Part shown: in pieces, positions 14,940 to 29,700 of the stretch
How the letters are laid out: each line of letters opens with the position of its first letter
How positions within the stretch are numbered: position 1 is the stretch's first letter
DNA from: Metridium senile
Taxonomy: Eukaryota; Cnidaria; Anthozoa; Actiniaria; Metridiidae
DNA length: 64,000 nt
Assembly (NCBI GenBank): GCA_949775045.1
Contig: CATKSA010000113.1
Location: forward strand, 155,859-219,858
Direction of reading: 5' to 3'
Notes under the pieces: generated by a model
Told to the model about the DNA's origin: nothing
Seen by the model: the letters and a program-made list of their open reading frames with translations, nothing else
Database searches by the model: none
Translations under genes and position numbers: made by a program

Positions 14940-16230
14940 AAATCTTGCGCATTTATCACAATGCTCTGATATTCTCAGACATTACTAACAGGGTCTAGGC
15001 GAACACTTTGTGCCAAAACCCCGATCTTTTTGACACATTTTCAGATCACCCTATAGGGCATATTGCATTCTGGGTAGGATTTTGTAGTTTTTTATAAATA
15101 AAATCTTGCCAATTTATCAGAATGTTCTAATATTCTCAGACATTACTAACAGGGTCTAGGCGAACATTTTGTGCCGAAACCCCGATCTTTTTGACACATT
15201 TTCAGATCACCCTATAGGGCATATTGCATCTGGGTAGGATTTTGTAGTTTTTTCTAAATAAAATCTTGCCAATTTATCAGAATGTTCTAATATTCTCAGA
15301 CATTACTAACAGGGTCTAGGCGAAACTTTTGTGCCGAAAACCCCGATCTTTTTGACCCATTTTCAGATCACCCTGAAGGGCATATTGCATTCTGGGTAGG
15401 ATTTTGTAGTTTTTTCTAAATAAAATCTTGCGCATTTATCAGAATGCTCTAATATTCTCAGACATTGCTCACAGGGTCTAGGCGAAACTTTTGTGCCGAA
15501 AACCCCGATCTTTTTGACCCATTTTCAGATCACCCTGAAGGGCATATTGCATTCTGGGTAGGATTTTGTAGTTTTTTCTAAATAAAATCTTGCGCATTTA
15601 TCACAATGCTCTGATATTCTCAGACATTACTAACAGGGTCTAGGCGAACACTTTGTGCCAAAACCCCGATCTTTTTGACCCATTTTCAGATCACCCTATA
15701 GGGCATATTGCATTCTGGGTAGGATTTTGTAGTTTTTTATAAATAAAATCTTGCCAATTTATCAGAATGTTCTAATATTCTCAGACATTACTAACAGGGT
15801 CTAGGCGAACATTTTGTGCCGAAACCCCGATCTTTTTGACACATTTTCAGATCACCCTATAGGGCATATTGCATCTGGGTAGGATTTTGTAGTTTTTTCT
15901 AAATAAAATCTTGCCAATTTATCAGAATGTTCTAATATTCTCAGACATTACTAACAGGGTCTAGGCGAAACTTTTGTGCCGAAAACCCCGATCTTTTTGA
16001 CCCATTTTCAGATCACCCTGAAGGGCATATTGCATTCTGGGTAGGATTTTGTAGTTTTTTCTAAATAAAATCTTGCGCATTTATCAGAATGCTCTAATAT
16101 TCTCAGACATTGCTCACAGGGTCTAGGCGAAACTTTTGTGCCGAAAACCCCGATCTTTTTTACACATTTTCAGATCACCCTGAAGGGCATATTGCATTCT
16201 GGGTAGGATTTTGTAGTTTTTTCTAAATAA
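14940..16230 (+). repeat. Local four-monomer duplication, ~645 bp offset
   Basis: The variants GAACACTTTGTGCCAAAAC (15001 and 15646), TTTTTTATAAAT and GCATCTGGG (15226 and 15871) recur with an offset of 645 bp, i.e. four monomers. The same monomer set occurs near 9.5 kb. The GCCAATTGATCAG variant links 9291 to 14787, 5496 bp or 34 monomers apart, so a long block was copied first and then locally duplicated. Confidence 0.7.
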
Positions 16231-19200
16231 AATCTTGCGCATTTATCACAATGCTCTAATATTCTCAGACATTACTAACAGGGTGTAGGCAAAACTTTTG
16301 TGCTTAAAACCCCGATCTTTTTTACCCATTTTCAGATCACCCTATAGGGCATATTGCATTCTGGGTAGGATTTTGTAGTTTTTTCTAAATAAAATCTTGC
16401 GCATTTATCAGAATGCTCTCATATTCTCAGACATTACTAACAGGGTCTAGGCGAACATTTTGTGCCGAAAACCCCGATCTTTTTGACACATTTTCAGATC
16501 ACCCTATAGGGCATATTGCATTCTGGGTAGGATTTTGTAGTTTTTTCTAAATAAAATCTTGGCCATTTATCAGAATGTTCTAATATTCTCAGACATTACT
16601 AACAGGGTCTAGGCAAAACTTTTGTGCCGAAAACCCCGATCTTTTTGACCCATTTTCAGATCACCCTGAAGGGCATATTGCATTCTGGGTAGGATTTTGT
16701 AGTTTTTTCTAAATAAAATCTTGCGCATTTATCAGAATGCTCTCATATTCTCAGACATTACTAACAGGGTCTAGGCGAACATTTTGTGCCGAAACCCCGA
16801 TCTTTTTGACACATTTTCAGATCACCCTATAGGGCATATTGCATTCTGGGTAGGATTTTGTAGTTTTTTCTAAATAAAATCTTGCCAATTTATTAGAATG
16901 TTCTAATATTCTCAGACATTACTAACAGGGTCTAGGCGAAACTTTTGTTCCGAAAACCCCGATCTTTTTTACCCATTTTCAGATCACCCTGAAGGGCATA
17001 TTGCATTCTGGGTAGGATTTTGTAGTTTTTTCTAAATAAAATCTTGCGCATTTATCAGAATGCTCTAATATTCTCAGACATTGCTCACAGGGTCTAGGCG
17101 AAACTTTTGTGCCGAAAACCCCGATCTTTTTTACACATTTTCAGATCACCCTGAAGGGCATATTGCATTCTGGGTAGGATTTTGTAGTTTTTTCTAAATA
17201 AAATCTTGCGCATTTATCACAATGCTCTAATATTCTCAGACATTACTAACAGGGTGTAGGCAAAACTTTTGTGCTTAAAACCCCGATCTTTTTTACCCAT
17301 TTTCAGATCACCCTATAGGGCATATTGCATTCTGGGTAGGATTTTGTAGTTTTTTCTAAATAAAATCTTGCCAATTTATCAGAATGTTCTAATATTCTCA
17401 GACATTACTAATAGGGTCTAGGCAAAACTTTTGTGCCGAAAACCCCGATCTTTTTGACCCATTTTCAGATCACCCTGAAGGGCATATTGCATTCTGGGTA
17501 GGATTTTGTAGTTTTTTCTAAATAAAATCTTGCGCATTTATCAGAATGCTCTGATATTCTCAGACATTACTAACAGGGTCTAGGCGAACACTTTGTGCCA
17601 AAACCCCGATCTTTTTGACACATTTTCAGATCACCCTATAGGGCATATTGCATTCTGGGTAGGATTTTGTAGTTTTTTATAAATAAAATCTTGCCAATTT
17701 ATCAGAATGTTCTAATATTCTCAGACATTACTAACAGGGTCTAGGCGAACATTTTGTGCCGAAACCCCGATCTTTTTGACACATTTTCAGATCACCCTAT
17801 AGGGCATATTGCATTCTGGGTAGGATTTTGTAGTTTTTTCTAAATAAAATCTTGCCAATTTATCAGAATGTTCTAATATTCTCAGACATTACTAACAGGG
17901 TCTAGGCGAAACTTTTGTGCCGAAAACCCCGATCTTTTTGACCCATTTTCAGATCACCCTGAAGGGCATATTGCATTCTGGGTAGGATTTTGTAGTTTTT
18001 TCTAAATAAAATCTTGCGCATTTATCAGAATGCTCTCATATTCTCAGACATTACTAACAGGGTCTAGGCGAACATTTTGTGCCGAAACCCCGATCTTTTT
18101 GACACATTTTCAGATCACCCTATAGGGCATATTGCATTCTGGGTAGGATTTTGTAGTTTTTTCTAAATAAAATCTTGCCAATTTATCAGAATGTTCTAAT
18201 ATTCTCAGACATTGCTCACAGGGTCTAGGCGAAACTTTTGTGCCGAAAACCCCGATCTTTTTTACACATTTTCAGATCACCCTGAAGGGCATATTGCATT
18301 CTGGGTAGGATTTTGTAGTTTTTTCTAAATAAAATCTTGCGCATTTATCACAATGCTCTAATATTCTCAGACATTACTAACAGGGTGTAGGCAAAACTTT
18401 TGTGCTTAAAACCCCGATCTTTTTTACCCATTTTCAGATCACCCTATAGGGCATATTGCATTCTGGGTAGGATTTTGTAGTTTTTTCTAAATAAAATCTT
18501 GCGCATTTATCAGAATGCTCTCATATTCTCAGACATTACTAACAGGGTCTAGGCGAACATTTTGTGCCGAAAACCCCGATCTTTTTGACACATTTTCAGA
18601 TCACCCTATAGGGCATATTGCATTCTGGGTAGGATTTTGTAGTTTTTTCTAAATAAAATCTTGGCCATTTATCAGAATGTTCTAATATTCTCAGACATTA
18701 CTAACAGGGTCTAGGCGAAACTTTTGTGCCGAAAACCCCGATCTTTTTGACCCATTTTCAGATCACCCTGAAGGGCATATTGCATTCTGGGTAGGATTTT
18801 GTAGTTTTTTCTAAATAAAATCTTGCGCATTTATCAGAATGCTCTCATATTCTCAGACATTACTAACAGGGTCTAGGCGAACATTTTGTGCCGAAACCCC
18901 GATCTTTTTGACACATTTTCAGATCACCCTATAGGGCATATTGCATTCTGGGTAGGATTTTGTAGTTTTTTCTAAATAAAATCTTGCCAATTTATCAGAA
19001 TGTTCTAATATTCTCAGACATTGCTCACAGGGTCTAGGCGAAACTTTTGTGCCGAAAACCCCGATCTTTTTTACACATTTTCAGATCACCCTGAAGGGCA
19101 TATTACATTCTGGGTAGGATTTTGTAGTTTTTTCTAAATAAAATCTTGCGCATTTATCACAATGCTCTAATATTCTCAGACATTACTAACAGGGTGTAGG

Positions 19201-22200
19201 CAAAACTTTTGTGCTTAAAACCCCGATCTTTTTTACCCATTTTCAGATCACCCTATAGGGCATATTGCATTCTGGGTAGGATTTTGTAGTTTTTTCTAAA
19301 TAAAATCTTGCGCATTTATCAGAATGCTCTCATATTCTCAGACATTACTAACAGGGTCTAGGCGAACATTTTGTGCCGAAAACCCCGATCTTTTTGACAC
19401 ATTTTCAGATCACCCTATAGGGCATATTGCATTCTGGGTAGGATTTTGTAGTTTTTTCTAAATAAAATCTTGGCCATTTATCAGAATGTTCTAATATTCT
19501 CAGACATTACTAACAGGGTCTAGGCGAAACTTTTGTGCCGAAAACCCCGATCTTTTTGACCCATTTTCAGATCACCCTGAAGGGCATATTGCATTCTGGG
19601 TAGGATTTTGTAGTTTTTTCTAAATAAAATCTTGCGCATTTATCAGAATGCTCTCATATTCTCAGACATTACTAACAGGGTCTAGGCGAACATTTTGTGC
19701 CGAAACCCCGATCTTTTTGACACATTTTCAGATCACCCTATAGGGCATATTGCATTCTGGGTAGGATTTTGTAGTTTTTTCTAAATAAAATCTTGCCAAT
19801 TTATCAGAATGTTCTAATATTCTCAGACATTACTAACAGGGTCTAGGCGAAACTTTTGTTCCGAAAACCCCGATCTTTTTTACCCATTTTCAGATCACCC
19901 TGAAGGGCATATTGCATTCTGGGTAGGATTTTGTAGTTTTTTCTAAATAAAATCTTGCGCATTTATCAGAATGCTCTAATATTCTCAGACATTGCTCACA
20001 GGGTCTAGGCGAAACTTTTGTGCCGAAAACCCCGATCTTTTTTACACATTTTCAGATCACCCTGAAGGGCATATTGCATTCTGGGTAGGATTTTGTAGTT
20101 TTTTCTAAATAAAATCTTGCGCATTTATCACAATGCTCTAATATTCTCAGACATTACTAACAGGGTGTAGGCAAAACTTTTGTGCTTAAAACCCCGATCT
20201 TTTTTACCCATTTTCAGATCACCCTATAGGGCATATTGCATTCTGGGTAGGATTTTGTAGTTTTTTCTAAATAAAATCTTGCCAATTTATCAGAATGTTC
20301 TAATATTCTCAGACATTACTAATAGGGTCTAGGCAAAACTTTTGTGCCGAAAACCCCGATCTTTTTGACCCATTTTCAGATCACCCTGAAGGGCATATTG
20401 CATTCTGGGTAGGATTTTGTAGTTTTTTCTAAATAAAATCTTGCGCATTTATCACAATGCTCTGATATTCTCAGACATTACTAACAGGGTCTAGGCGAAC
20501 ACTTTGTGCCAAAACCCCGATCTTTTTGACACATTTTCAGATCACCCTATAGGGCATATTGCATTCTGGGTAGGATTTTGTAGTTTTTTATAAATAAAAT
20601 CTTGCCAATTTATCAGAATGTTCTAATATTCTCAGACATTACTAACAGGGTCTAGGCGAACATTTTGTGCCGAAACCCCGATCTTTTTGACACATTTTCA
20701 GATCACCCTATAGGGCATATTGCATTCTGGGTAGGATTTTGTAGTTTTTTCTAAATAAAATCTTGCCAATTTATCAGAATGTTCTAATATTCTCAGACAT
20801 TACTAACAGGGTCTAGGCGAAACTTTTGTGCCGAAAACCCCGATCTTTTTGACCCATTTTCAGATCACCCTGAAGGGCATATTGCATTCTGGGTAGGATT
20901 TTGTAGTTTTTTCTAAATAAAATCTTGCGCATTTATCACAATGCTCTGATATTCTCAGACATTACTAACAGGGTCTAGGCGAACACTTTGTGCCAAAACC
21001 CCGATCTTTTTGACACATTTTCAGATCACCCTATAGGGCATATTGCATTCTGGGTAGGATTTTGTAGTTTTTTATAAATAAAATCTTGCCAATTTATCAG
21101 AATGTTCTAATATTCTCAGACATTACTAACAGGGTCTAGGCGAACATTTTGTGCCGAAACCCCGATCTTTTTGACACATTTTCAGATCACCCTATAGGGC
21201 ATATTGCATTCTGGGTAGGATTTTGTAGTTTTTTCTAAATAAAATCTTGCCAATTTATCAGAATGTTCTAATATTCTCAGACATTACTAACAGGGTCTAG
21301 GCGAAACTTTTGTGCCGAAAACCCCGATCTTTTTTACCCATTTTCAGATCACCCTGAAGGGCATATTGCATTCTGGGTAGGATTTTGTAGTTTTTTCTAA
21401 ATAAAATCTTGCGCATTTATCAGAATGCTCTAATATTCTCAGACATTGCTCACAGGGTCTAGGCGAAACTTTTGTGCCGAAAACCCCGATCTTTTTTACA
21501 CATTTTCAGATCACCCTGAAGGGCATATTGCATTCTGGGTAGGATTTTGTAGTTTTTTCTAAATAAAATCTTGCGCATTTATCACAATGCTCTAATATTC
21601 TCAGACATTACTAACAGGGTGTAGGCAAAACTTTTGTGCTTAAAACCCCGATCTTTTTTACCCATTTTCAGATCACCCTATAGGGCATATTGCATTCTGG
21701 GTAGGATTTTGTAGTTTTTTCTAAATAAAATCTGGCGCATTTATCAGAATGCTCTCATATTCTCAGACATTACTAACAGGGTCTAGGCGAACATTTTGTG
21801 CCGAAAACCCCGATCTTTTTGACACATTTTCAGATCACCCTATAGGGCATATTGCATTCTGGGTAGGATTTTGTAGTTTTTTCTAAATAAAATCTTGCCA
21901 ATTTATCAGAATGTTCTAATATTCTCAGCCATTACTAACAGTGTCTAGGCAAAACTTTTGTGCCGAAATCCCCGATCTTTTTGACCCATTTTCAGATCAC
22001 CCTGAAGGGCATATTGCATTCTGGGTAGGATTTTGTAGTTTTTTCTAAATAAAATCTTGCGCATTTATCAGAATGCTCTGATATTCTCAGACATTACTAA
22101 CAGGGTCTAGGCGAACACTTTGTGCCGAAACCCCGATCTTTTTGACACATTTTCAGATCACCCTATAGGGCATATTGCATTCTGGGTAGGATTTTGTAGT

Positions 22201-25200
22201 TTTTTCTAAATAAAATCTTGCCAATTTATCAGAATGTTCTAATATTCTCAGACATTACTAACAGGGTCTAGGCAAAACTTTTGTGCCGAAAACCCCGATC
22301 TTTTTGACCCATTTTCAGATCACCCTGAAGGGCATATTGCATTCTGGGTAGGATTTTGTAGTTTTTTCTAAATAAAATCTTGCGCATTTATCAGAATGCT
22401 CTCATATTCTCAGACATTACTAACAGGGTCTAGGCGAACACTTTGTGCCGAAACCCCGATCTTTTTGACACATTTTCAGATCACCCTATAGGGCATATTG
22501 CATTCTGGGTAGGATTTTGTAGTTTTTTCTAAATAAAATCTTGCCAATTTATCAGAATGTTCTAATATTCTCAGACATTACTAACAGGGTCTAGGCAAAA
22601 CTTTTGTGCCGAAAACCCCGATCTTTTTGACCCATTTTCAGATCACCCTGAAGGGCATATTGCATTCTGGGTAGGATTTTGTAGTTTTTTCTAAATAAAA
22701 TCTTGCGCATTTATCAGAATGCTCTGATATTCTCAGACATTACTAACAGGGTCTAGGCGAACACTTTGTGCCGAAACCCCGATCTTTTTGACACATTTCC
22801 AGATCACCCTATAGGGCATATTGCATTCTGGGTAGGATTTTGTAGTTTTTTCTAAATAAAATCTTGCCAATTTATCAGAATGTTCTAATATTCTCACACA
22901 TTACTAACAGGGTCTAGGCAAAACTTTTGTGCCGAAAATCCCGATCTTTTTGACCCATTTTCAGATCACCCTGATGGGCGTATTGCATTCTGGGTAGGAA
23001 TTTGTAGTTTTTTCTAAATAAATCTTGCGCATTTATCAGAATGCTCTGATATTCTCAGACATTACTAACAGGGTCTAGGCGAACACTTTGTGCCGAAACC
23101 CCGATCTTTTTGACACATTTCCAGATCACCCTATAGGGCATATTGCATTCTGGGTAGGATTTTGTAGTTTTTTCTAAATAAAATCTTGCCAATTTATCAG
23201 AATGTTCTAATATTCTCAGACATTACTAACAGGGTCTAGGCAAAACTTTTGTGCCGAAAACCCCGATCTTTTTGACCCATTTTCAGATCACCCTGAAGGG
23301 CATATTGCATTCTGGGTAGGAATTTGTAGTTTTTTCTAAATAACTTGCGCATTTATCAGAATGCTCTAATATTCTCAGACATTTCTAACAGGGTCTAGGC
23401 GAAAATTTTGTGCCAAAAACCCCGATCTTTTTGACACATTTTCAGATCACCCTATAGGACATATTGCATTCTGGGTAGGATTTTGTAGTTTTTTCTAAAT
23501 AAAATCTTGCGCATTTATCACAATGCTCTAATATTCTCAGACATTACTAACAGGATGTAGGCAAAACTTTTGTGCTTAAAACCCCGATCTTTTTTACCCA
23601 TTTTCAGATCACCCTATAGGGCATATTGCATTCTGGGTAGGATTTTGTAGTTTTTTCTAAATAAAATCTTGCGCATTTATCAGAATGCTCTCATATTCTC
23701 AGACATTACTAACAGGGTCTAAGCGAACATTTTGTGCCGAAAACCCCGATCTTTTTGACACATTTTCAGATCACCCTATAGGGCATATTGCATTCTGGGT
23801 AGGATTTTGTAGTTTTTTCTAAATAAAATCTTGCAAATTTATCAGAATGTTCTAATATTCTCAGACATTACTAACAGGGTCTAGGCAAAACTTTTGTGCC
23901 GAAAACCCCGATCTTTTTGACCCATTTTCAGATCACCCTGAAGGGCATATTGCATTCTGGGTAGGATTTTGTAGTTTTTTCTAAATAAAATCTTGCGCAT
24001 TTATCACAATGCTCTAATATTCTCAGACATTACTAACAGGGTCTAGGCGAAAATTTTGTGCCGAAAACCCCGATCTTTTTGACACATTTTCAGATCACCC
24101 TATAGGGCATTTTGCATTCTGGGTAGGATTTTGTAGTTTTTCTAAATAAAATCTTGCGCATTTATCAGAATGCTCTGATATTCTCAGACATTACTAACAG
24201 GGTCTAGGCGAACATTTTGTGCCGAAAACCCCGATCTTTTTTACCCATTTTCAGATCACCCTATAGGGCAGATTGCATTCTGGGTAGGATTTTGTAGTTT
24301 TTTCTAAATAAAATCTTGCCAATTTATCAGAATGTTCTAATATTCTCAGACATTACTAACAGGGTCTAGGCGAAACTTTTGTGCCGAAAATCCCGATCTT
24401 TTTTACCCATTTTCAGATCACCCTGAAGGGCATATTGCATTCTGGGTAGGATTTTGTAGTTTTCTCTAAATAAAATCTTTGCAAATTTATCAGAATGTTC
24501 TAATATTCTCAGACATTACTAACAGGGTCTAGGCAAAACTTTTGTGCCGAAAACCCCGATCTTTTTGACCCATTTTCAGATCACCCTGAAGGGCATATTG
24601 CATTCTGGGTAGGATTTTGTAGTTTTTTCTAAATAAAATCTTGCGCATTTATCACAATGCTCTAATATTCTCAGACATTACTAACAGGGTCTAGGCGAAA
24701 ATTTTGTGCCGAAAACCCCGATCTTTTTGACACATTTTCAGATCACCCTATAGGGCATTTTGCATTCTGGGTAGGATTTTGTAGTTTTTCTAAATAAAAT
24801 CTTGCGCATTTATCAGAATGCTCTGATATTCTCAGACATTACTAACAGGGTCTAGGCGAACATTTTGTGCCGAAAACCCCGATCTTTTTTACCCATTTTC
24901 AGATCACCCTATAGGGCAGATTGCATTCTGGGTAGGATTTTGTAGTTTTTTCTAAATAAAATCTTGCCAATTTATCAGAATGTTCTAATATTCTCAGACA
25001 TTACTAACAGGGTCTAGGCGAAACTTTTGTGCCGAAAATCCCGATCTTTTTTACCCATTTTCAGATCACCCTGAAGGGCATATTGCATTCTGGGTAGGAT
25101 TTTGTAGTTTTCTCTAAATAAAATCTTGCGCATTTATCAGAATGCTCTAATATTCTCAGACATTTCTAACAGGGTCTAGGCGAAAATTTTGTGCCAAAAA

Positions 25201-26799
25201 CCCCGATCTTTTTGACACATTTTCAGATCACCCTATAGGACATATTGCATTCTGGGTAGCATTTTGTAGTTTTTTCTAAATAAAATCTTGCGCATTTATC
25301 ACAATGCTCTAATATTCTCAGACATTACTAACAGGATGTAGGCAAAACTTTTGTGCTTAAAACCCCGATCTTTTTTACCCATTTTCAGATCACCCTATAG
25401 GGCATATTGCATTCTGGGTAGGATTTTGTAGTTTTTTCTAAATAAAATCTTGCGCATTTATCAGAATGCTCTCATATTCTCAGACATTACTAACAGGGTC
25501 TAGGCGAAAATTTTGTGCCGAAAACCCCGATCTTTTTGACACATTTTCAGATCACCCTATAGGGCATATTGCATTCTGGGTAGGATTTTGTAGTTTTTTC
25601 TAAATAAAATCTTGCAAATTTATCAGAATGTTCTAATATTCTCAGACATTACTAACAGGGTCTAGGCAAAACTTTTGTGCCGAAAACCCCGATCTTTTTG
25701 ACCCATTTTCAGATCACCCTGAAGGGCATATTGCATTCTGGGTAGGATTTTGTAGTTTTTTCTAAATAAAATCTTGCGCATTTATCACAATGCTCTAATA
25801 TTCTCAGACATTACTAACAGGGTCTAGGCGAAAATTTTGTGCCGAAAACCCCGATCTTTTTGACACATTTTCAGATCACCCTATAGGGCATTTTGCATTC
25901 TGGGTAGGATTTTGTAGTTTTTCTAAATAAAATCTTGCGCATTTATCAGAATGCTCTGATATTCTCAGACATTACTAACAGGGTTTAGGCGAACATTTTG
26001 TGCCGAAAACCCCGATCTTTTTTACCCATTTTCAGATCACCCTATAAGGGCATATTGCATTCTGGGTAGGATTTTGTAGTTTTTTCTAAATAAAATCTTG
26101 CCCATTTATCAGAATGCTCTAATATTCTCAGACATTACTAACAGGGTCTAGGCGAAACTTTTGTGCCGAAAACCCCGATCTTTTTTACCCATTTTCAGAT
26201 CACCCTATAGGGCAGATTGCATTCTGGGTAGGATTTTGTAGTTTTTTCTAAATAAAATCTTGCGCATTTATCAGAATGCTCTCATATTCTCAGACATTAC
26301 TAACAGCGTCTAGGCGAAAATTTTGTGCCGAAAACCCCGATCTTTTTGACACATTTTCAGATCACCCTATAGGGATATGCCCATAATGCATTCTGGGTAG
26401 GATTTTGTAGTTTTTTCTAAATAAAATCTTGCCAATTTATCAGAATGTTCTAATATTCTCAGACATTACTAACAGGGTCTAGGCGAAACTTTTGTGCCGA
26501 AAACCCCGATCTTTTTTACCCATTTTCAGATCACCCTGAAGGGCATATTGCATTCTGGGTAGGATTTTGTAGTTTTCTCTAAATAAAATCTTGCGCATTT
26601 ATCAGAATGCTCTAATATTCTCAGACATTACTAACAGGGTCTAGGCGAAAATTTTGTGCCAAAAACACCGATCTTTTTGACACATTTTCAGATCACCCTA
26701 TAGGACATATTGCATTCTGGGTAGGATTTTGTAGTTTTTTCTAAATAAAATCTTGCGCATTTATCACAATGCTCTAATATTCTCAGACATTACTAACAG

Positions 26800-29700
26800 G
26801 ATGTAGGCGAAACTTTTGTGCCGAAATCCCCGATTTTTTTACCCATTTTCAGATTACCCTATAGGGCAGATTGCATTCTGGGTAGGATTTTATCAGAATG
26901 CTCTGATATTCTCAGACATTACTAACAGGGTCTAGGCGAACATTTTGTGCCGAAACCCCGATCTTTTTGACACATTTTCAGATCACCCTATAGGGCATAT
27001 TGCATTCTGGGTAGGATTTTGTAGTTTTTTCTAAATAAAATCTTGCCAATTTATCAGAATGTTCTAATATTCTCAGACATTACTAACAGGGTCTAGGCGA
27101 AACTTTTGTGCTTAAAACCCCGATCTTTTTTACCCATTTTCAGATCACCCTATAGGGCATATTGCATTCTGGGTAGGATTTTGTAGTTTTTTCTAAATAA
27201 AATCTTGCGCATTTATCAGAATGCTCTAATATTCTCAGACATTACTAACAGGATGTAGGCAAAACTTTTGTGCTTAAAACCCCGATCTTTTTTACCCATT
27301 TTCAGATCACCCTATAGGGCATATTGCATTCTGGGTAGGATTTTGTAGTTTTTTCAAAATAAAATCTTGCGCATTTATCAGAATGCTCTCATATTCTCAG
27401 ACATTACTAACAGGGTCTAGGCGAAACTTTTGTGCCGAAATCCCCGATTTTTTTACCCATTTTCAGATCACCCTATAGGTCAGATTGCATTCTGGGTAGG
27501 ATTTTATCAGAATGCTCTCATATTCTCAGACATTACTAACAGGGTCTAGGCGAAACTTTTGTGCCGAAAACCCCGATCTTTTTTACCCATTTTCAGATCA
27601 CCCTGAAGGGCATATTGCATTCTGGGTAGGATTTTGTAGTTTTCTCTAAATAAAATCTTGCGCATTTATCAGAATGCTCTAATATTCTCAGACATTACTA
27701 ACAGGGTCTAGGCGAAAATTTTGTGCCAAAAACACCGATCTTTTTGACACATTTTCAGATCACCCTATAGGACATATTGCATTCTGGGTAGGATTTTGTA
27801 GTTTTTTCTAAATAAAATCTTGCGCATTTATCACAATGCTCTAATATTCTCAGACATTACTAACAGGATGTAGGCGAAACTTTTGTGCCGAAATCCCCGA
27901 TTTTTTTACCCATTTTCAGATTACCCTATAGGGCAGATTGCATTCTGGGTAGGATTTTATCAGAATGCTCTGATATTCTCAGACATTACTAACAGGGTCT
28001 AGGCGAACATTTTGTGCCGAAACCCCGATCTTTTTGACACATTTTCAGATCACCCTATAGGGCATATTGCATTCTGGGTAGGATTTTGTAGTTTTTTCTA
28101 AATAAAATCTTGCCAATTTATCAGAATGTTCTAATATTCTCAGACATTACTAACAGGGTCTAGGCGAAACTTTTGTGCTTAAAACCCCGATCTTTTTTAC
28201 CCATTTTCAGATCACCCTATAGGGCATATTGCATTCTGGGTAGGATTTTGTAGTTTTTTCTAAATAAAATCTTGCGCATTTATCAGAATGCTCTAATATT
28301 CTCAGACATTACTAACAGGATGTAGGCAAAACTTTTGTGCTTAAAACCCCGATCTTTTTTACCCATTTTCAGATCACCCTATAGGGCATATTGCATTCTG
28401 GGTAGGATTTTGTAGTTTTTTCAAAATAAAATCTTGCGCATTTATCAGAATGCTCTCATATTCTCAGACATTACTAACAGGGTCTAGGCGAAACTTTTGT
28501 GCCGAAATCCCCGATTTTTTTACCCATTTTCAGATCACCCTATAGGTCAGATTGCATTCTGGGTAGGATTTTATCAGAATGCTCTCATATTCTCAGACAT
28601 TACTAACAGGGTCTAGGCGAACATTTTGTGCCGAAAAGCCCGATCTTTTTGACACATTTTCAGATCACCCTATAGGGCATATTGCATTCTGGGTAGGATT
28701 TTGTAGTTTTTTCTAAATAAAATCTTGCGCATTTATCACAATGCTCTAATATTCTCAGACATTACTAACAGGATGTAGGCAAAACTTTTGTGCTTAAAAC
28801 CCCGATCTTTTTTACCCATTTTCAGATCACCCTATAGGGCATATTGCATTCTGGGTAGGATTTTGTAGTTTTTTCTAAATAAAATCTTGCGCATTTATCA
28901 GAATGCTCTGATATTCTCAGACATTACTAACAGGGTCTAGGCGAAAATTTTGTGCCGAAAACCCTGATCTTTTTGACACATTTTCAGATCACCCTATAGG
29001 GCATATTGCATTCTGGGTAGGATTTTGTAGTTTTTTCTAAATAAAATCTTGCCAATTTATCAGAATGTTCTAATATTCTCAGACATTACTAACAGGATGT
29101 AGGCAAAACTTTTGTGCTTAAAACGCCGATCTTTTTGACCCATTTTCAGATCACCCTATAGGGCATATTGCATTCTGGGTAGGATTTTGTAGTTTTTTCT
29201 AAATAAAATCTTGCGCATTTATCAGAATGCTCTGATATTCTCAGACATTACTAACAGGGTCTAGGCGAAAATTTTGTGCCGAAAACCCCGATCTTTTTGA
29301 CACATTTTCAGATCACCCTATAGGGCATTTTGCATTCTGGGTAGGATTTTGTAGTTTTTCTAAATAAAATCTTGCGCATTTATCAGAATGCTCTGATATT
29401 CTCAGACATTACTAACAGGGTCTAGGCGAACATTTTGTGCCGAAAACCCCGATCTTTTTTACCCATTTTCAGATCACCCTATAGGGCATATTGCATTCTG
29501 GGTAGGATTTTGTAGTTTTTTCTAAATAAAATCTTGCCCATTTATCAGAATGCTCTAATATTCTCAGACATTACTAACAGGGTCTAGGCGAAACTTTTGT
29601 GCCGAAAACCCCGATCTTTTTTACCCATTTTCAGATCACCCTATAGGGCAGATTGCATTCTGGGTAGGATTTTGTAGTTTTTTCTAAATAAAATCTTGCC

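Larger units (their letters stand above)
7700..21700 (+). repeat. Array domain organised around D-C monomer pairs
   Basis: Here the D-type monomer (ACATTGCTCACAGGG) is followed almost every time by the C-type monomer (ATCACAATGCTCT, then GGGTGTAGGCAAAAC, then GTGCTTAAAAC). D markers lie near 7870, 9000, 9968, 11265, 12071, 13365, 14506, 15467, 16109, 17081, 18213, 19021, 19992 and 21448. The copy at 15467 is the exception: the next monomer has a G-A-T variant with GAACACTTTG instead of C. The same pair occurs near 240, 1240 and 2211 but is missing from about 2.4-7.7 kb and after 21.7 kb. The pair therefore acts as the anchor of the higher-order repeats in this domain. Confidence 0.75.
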
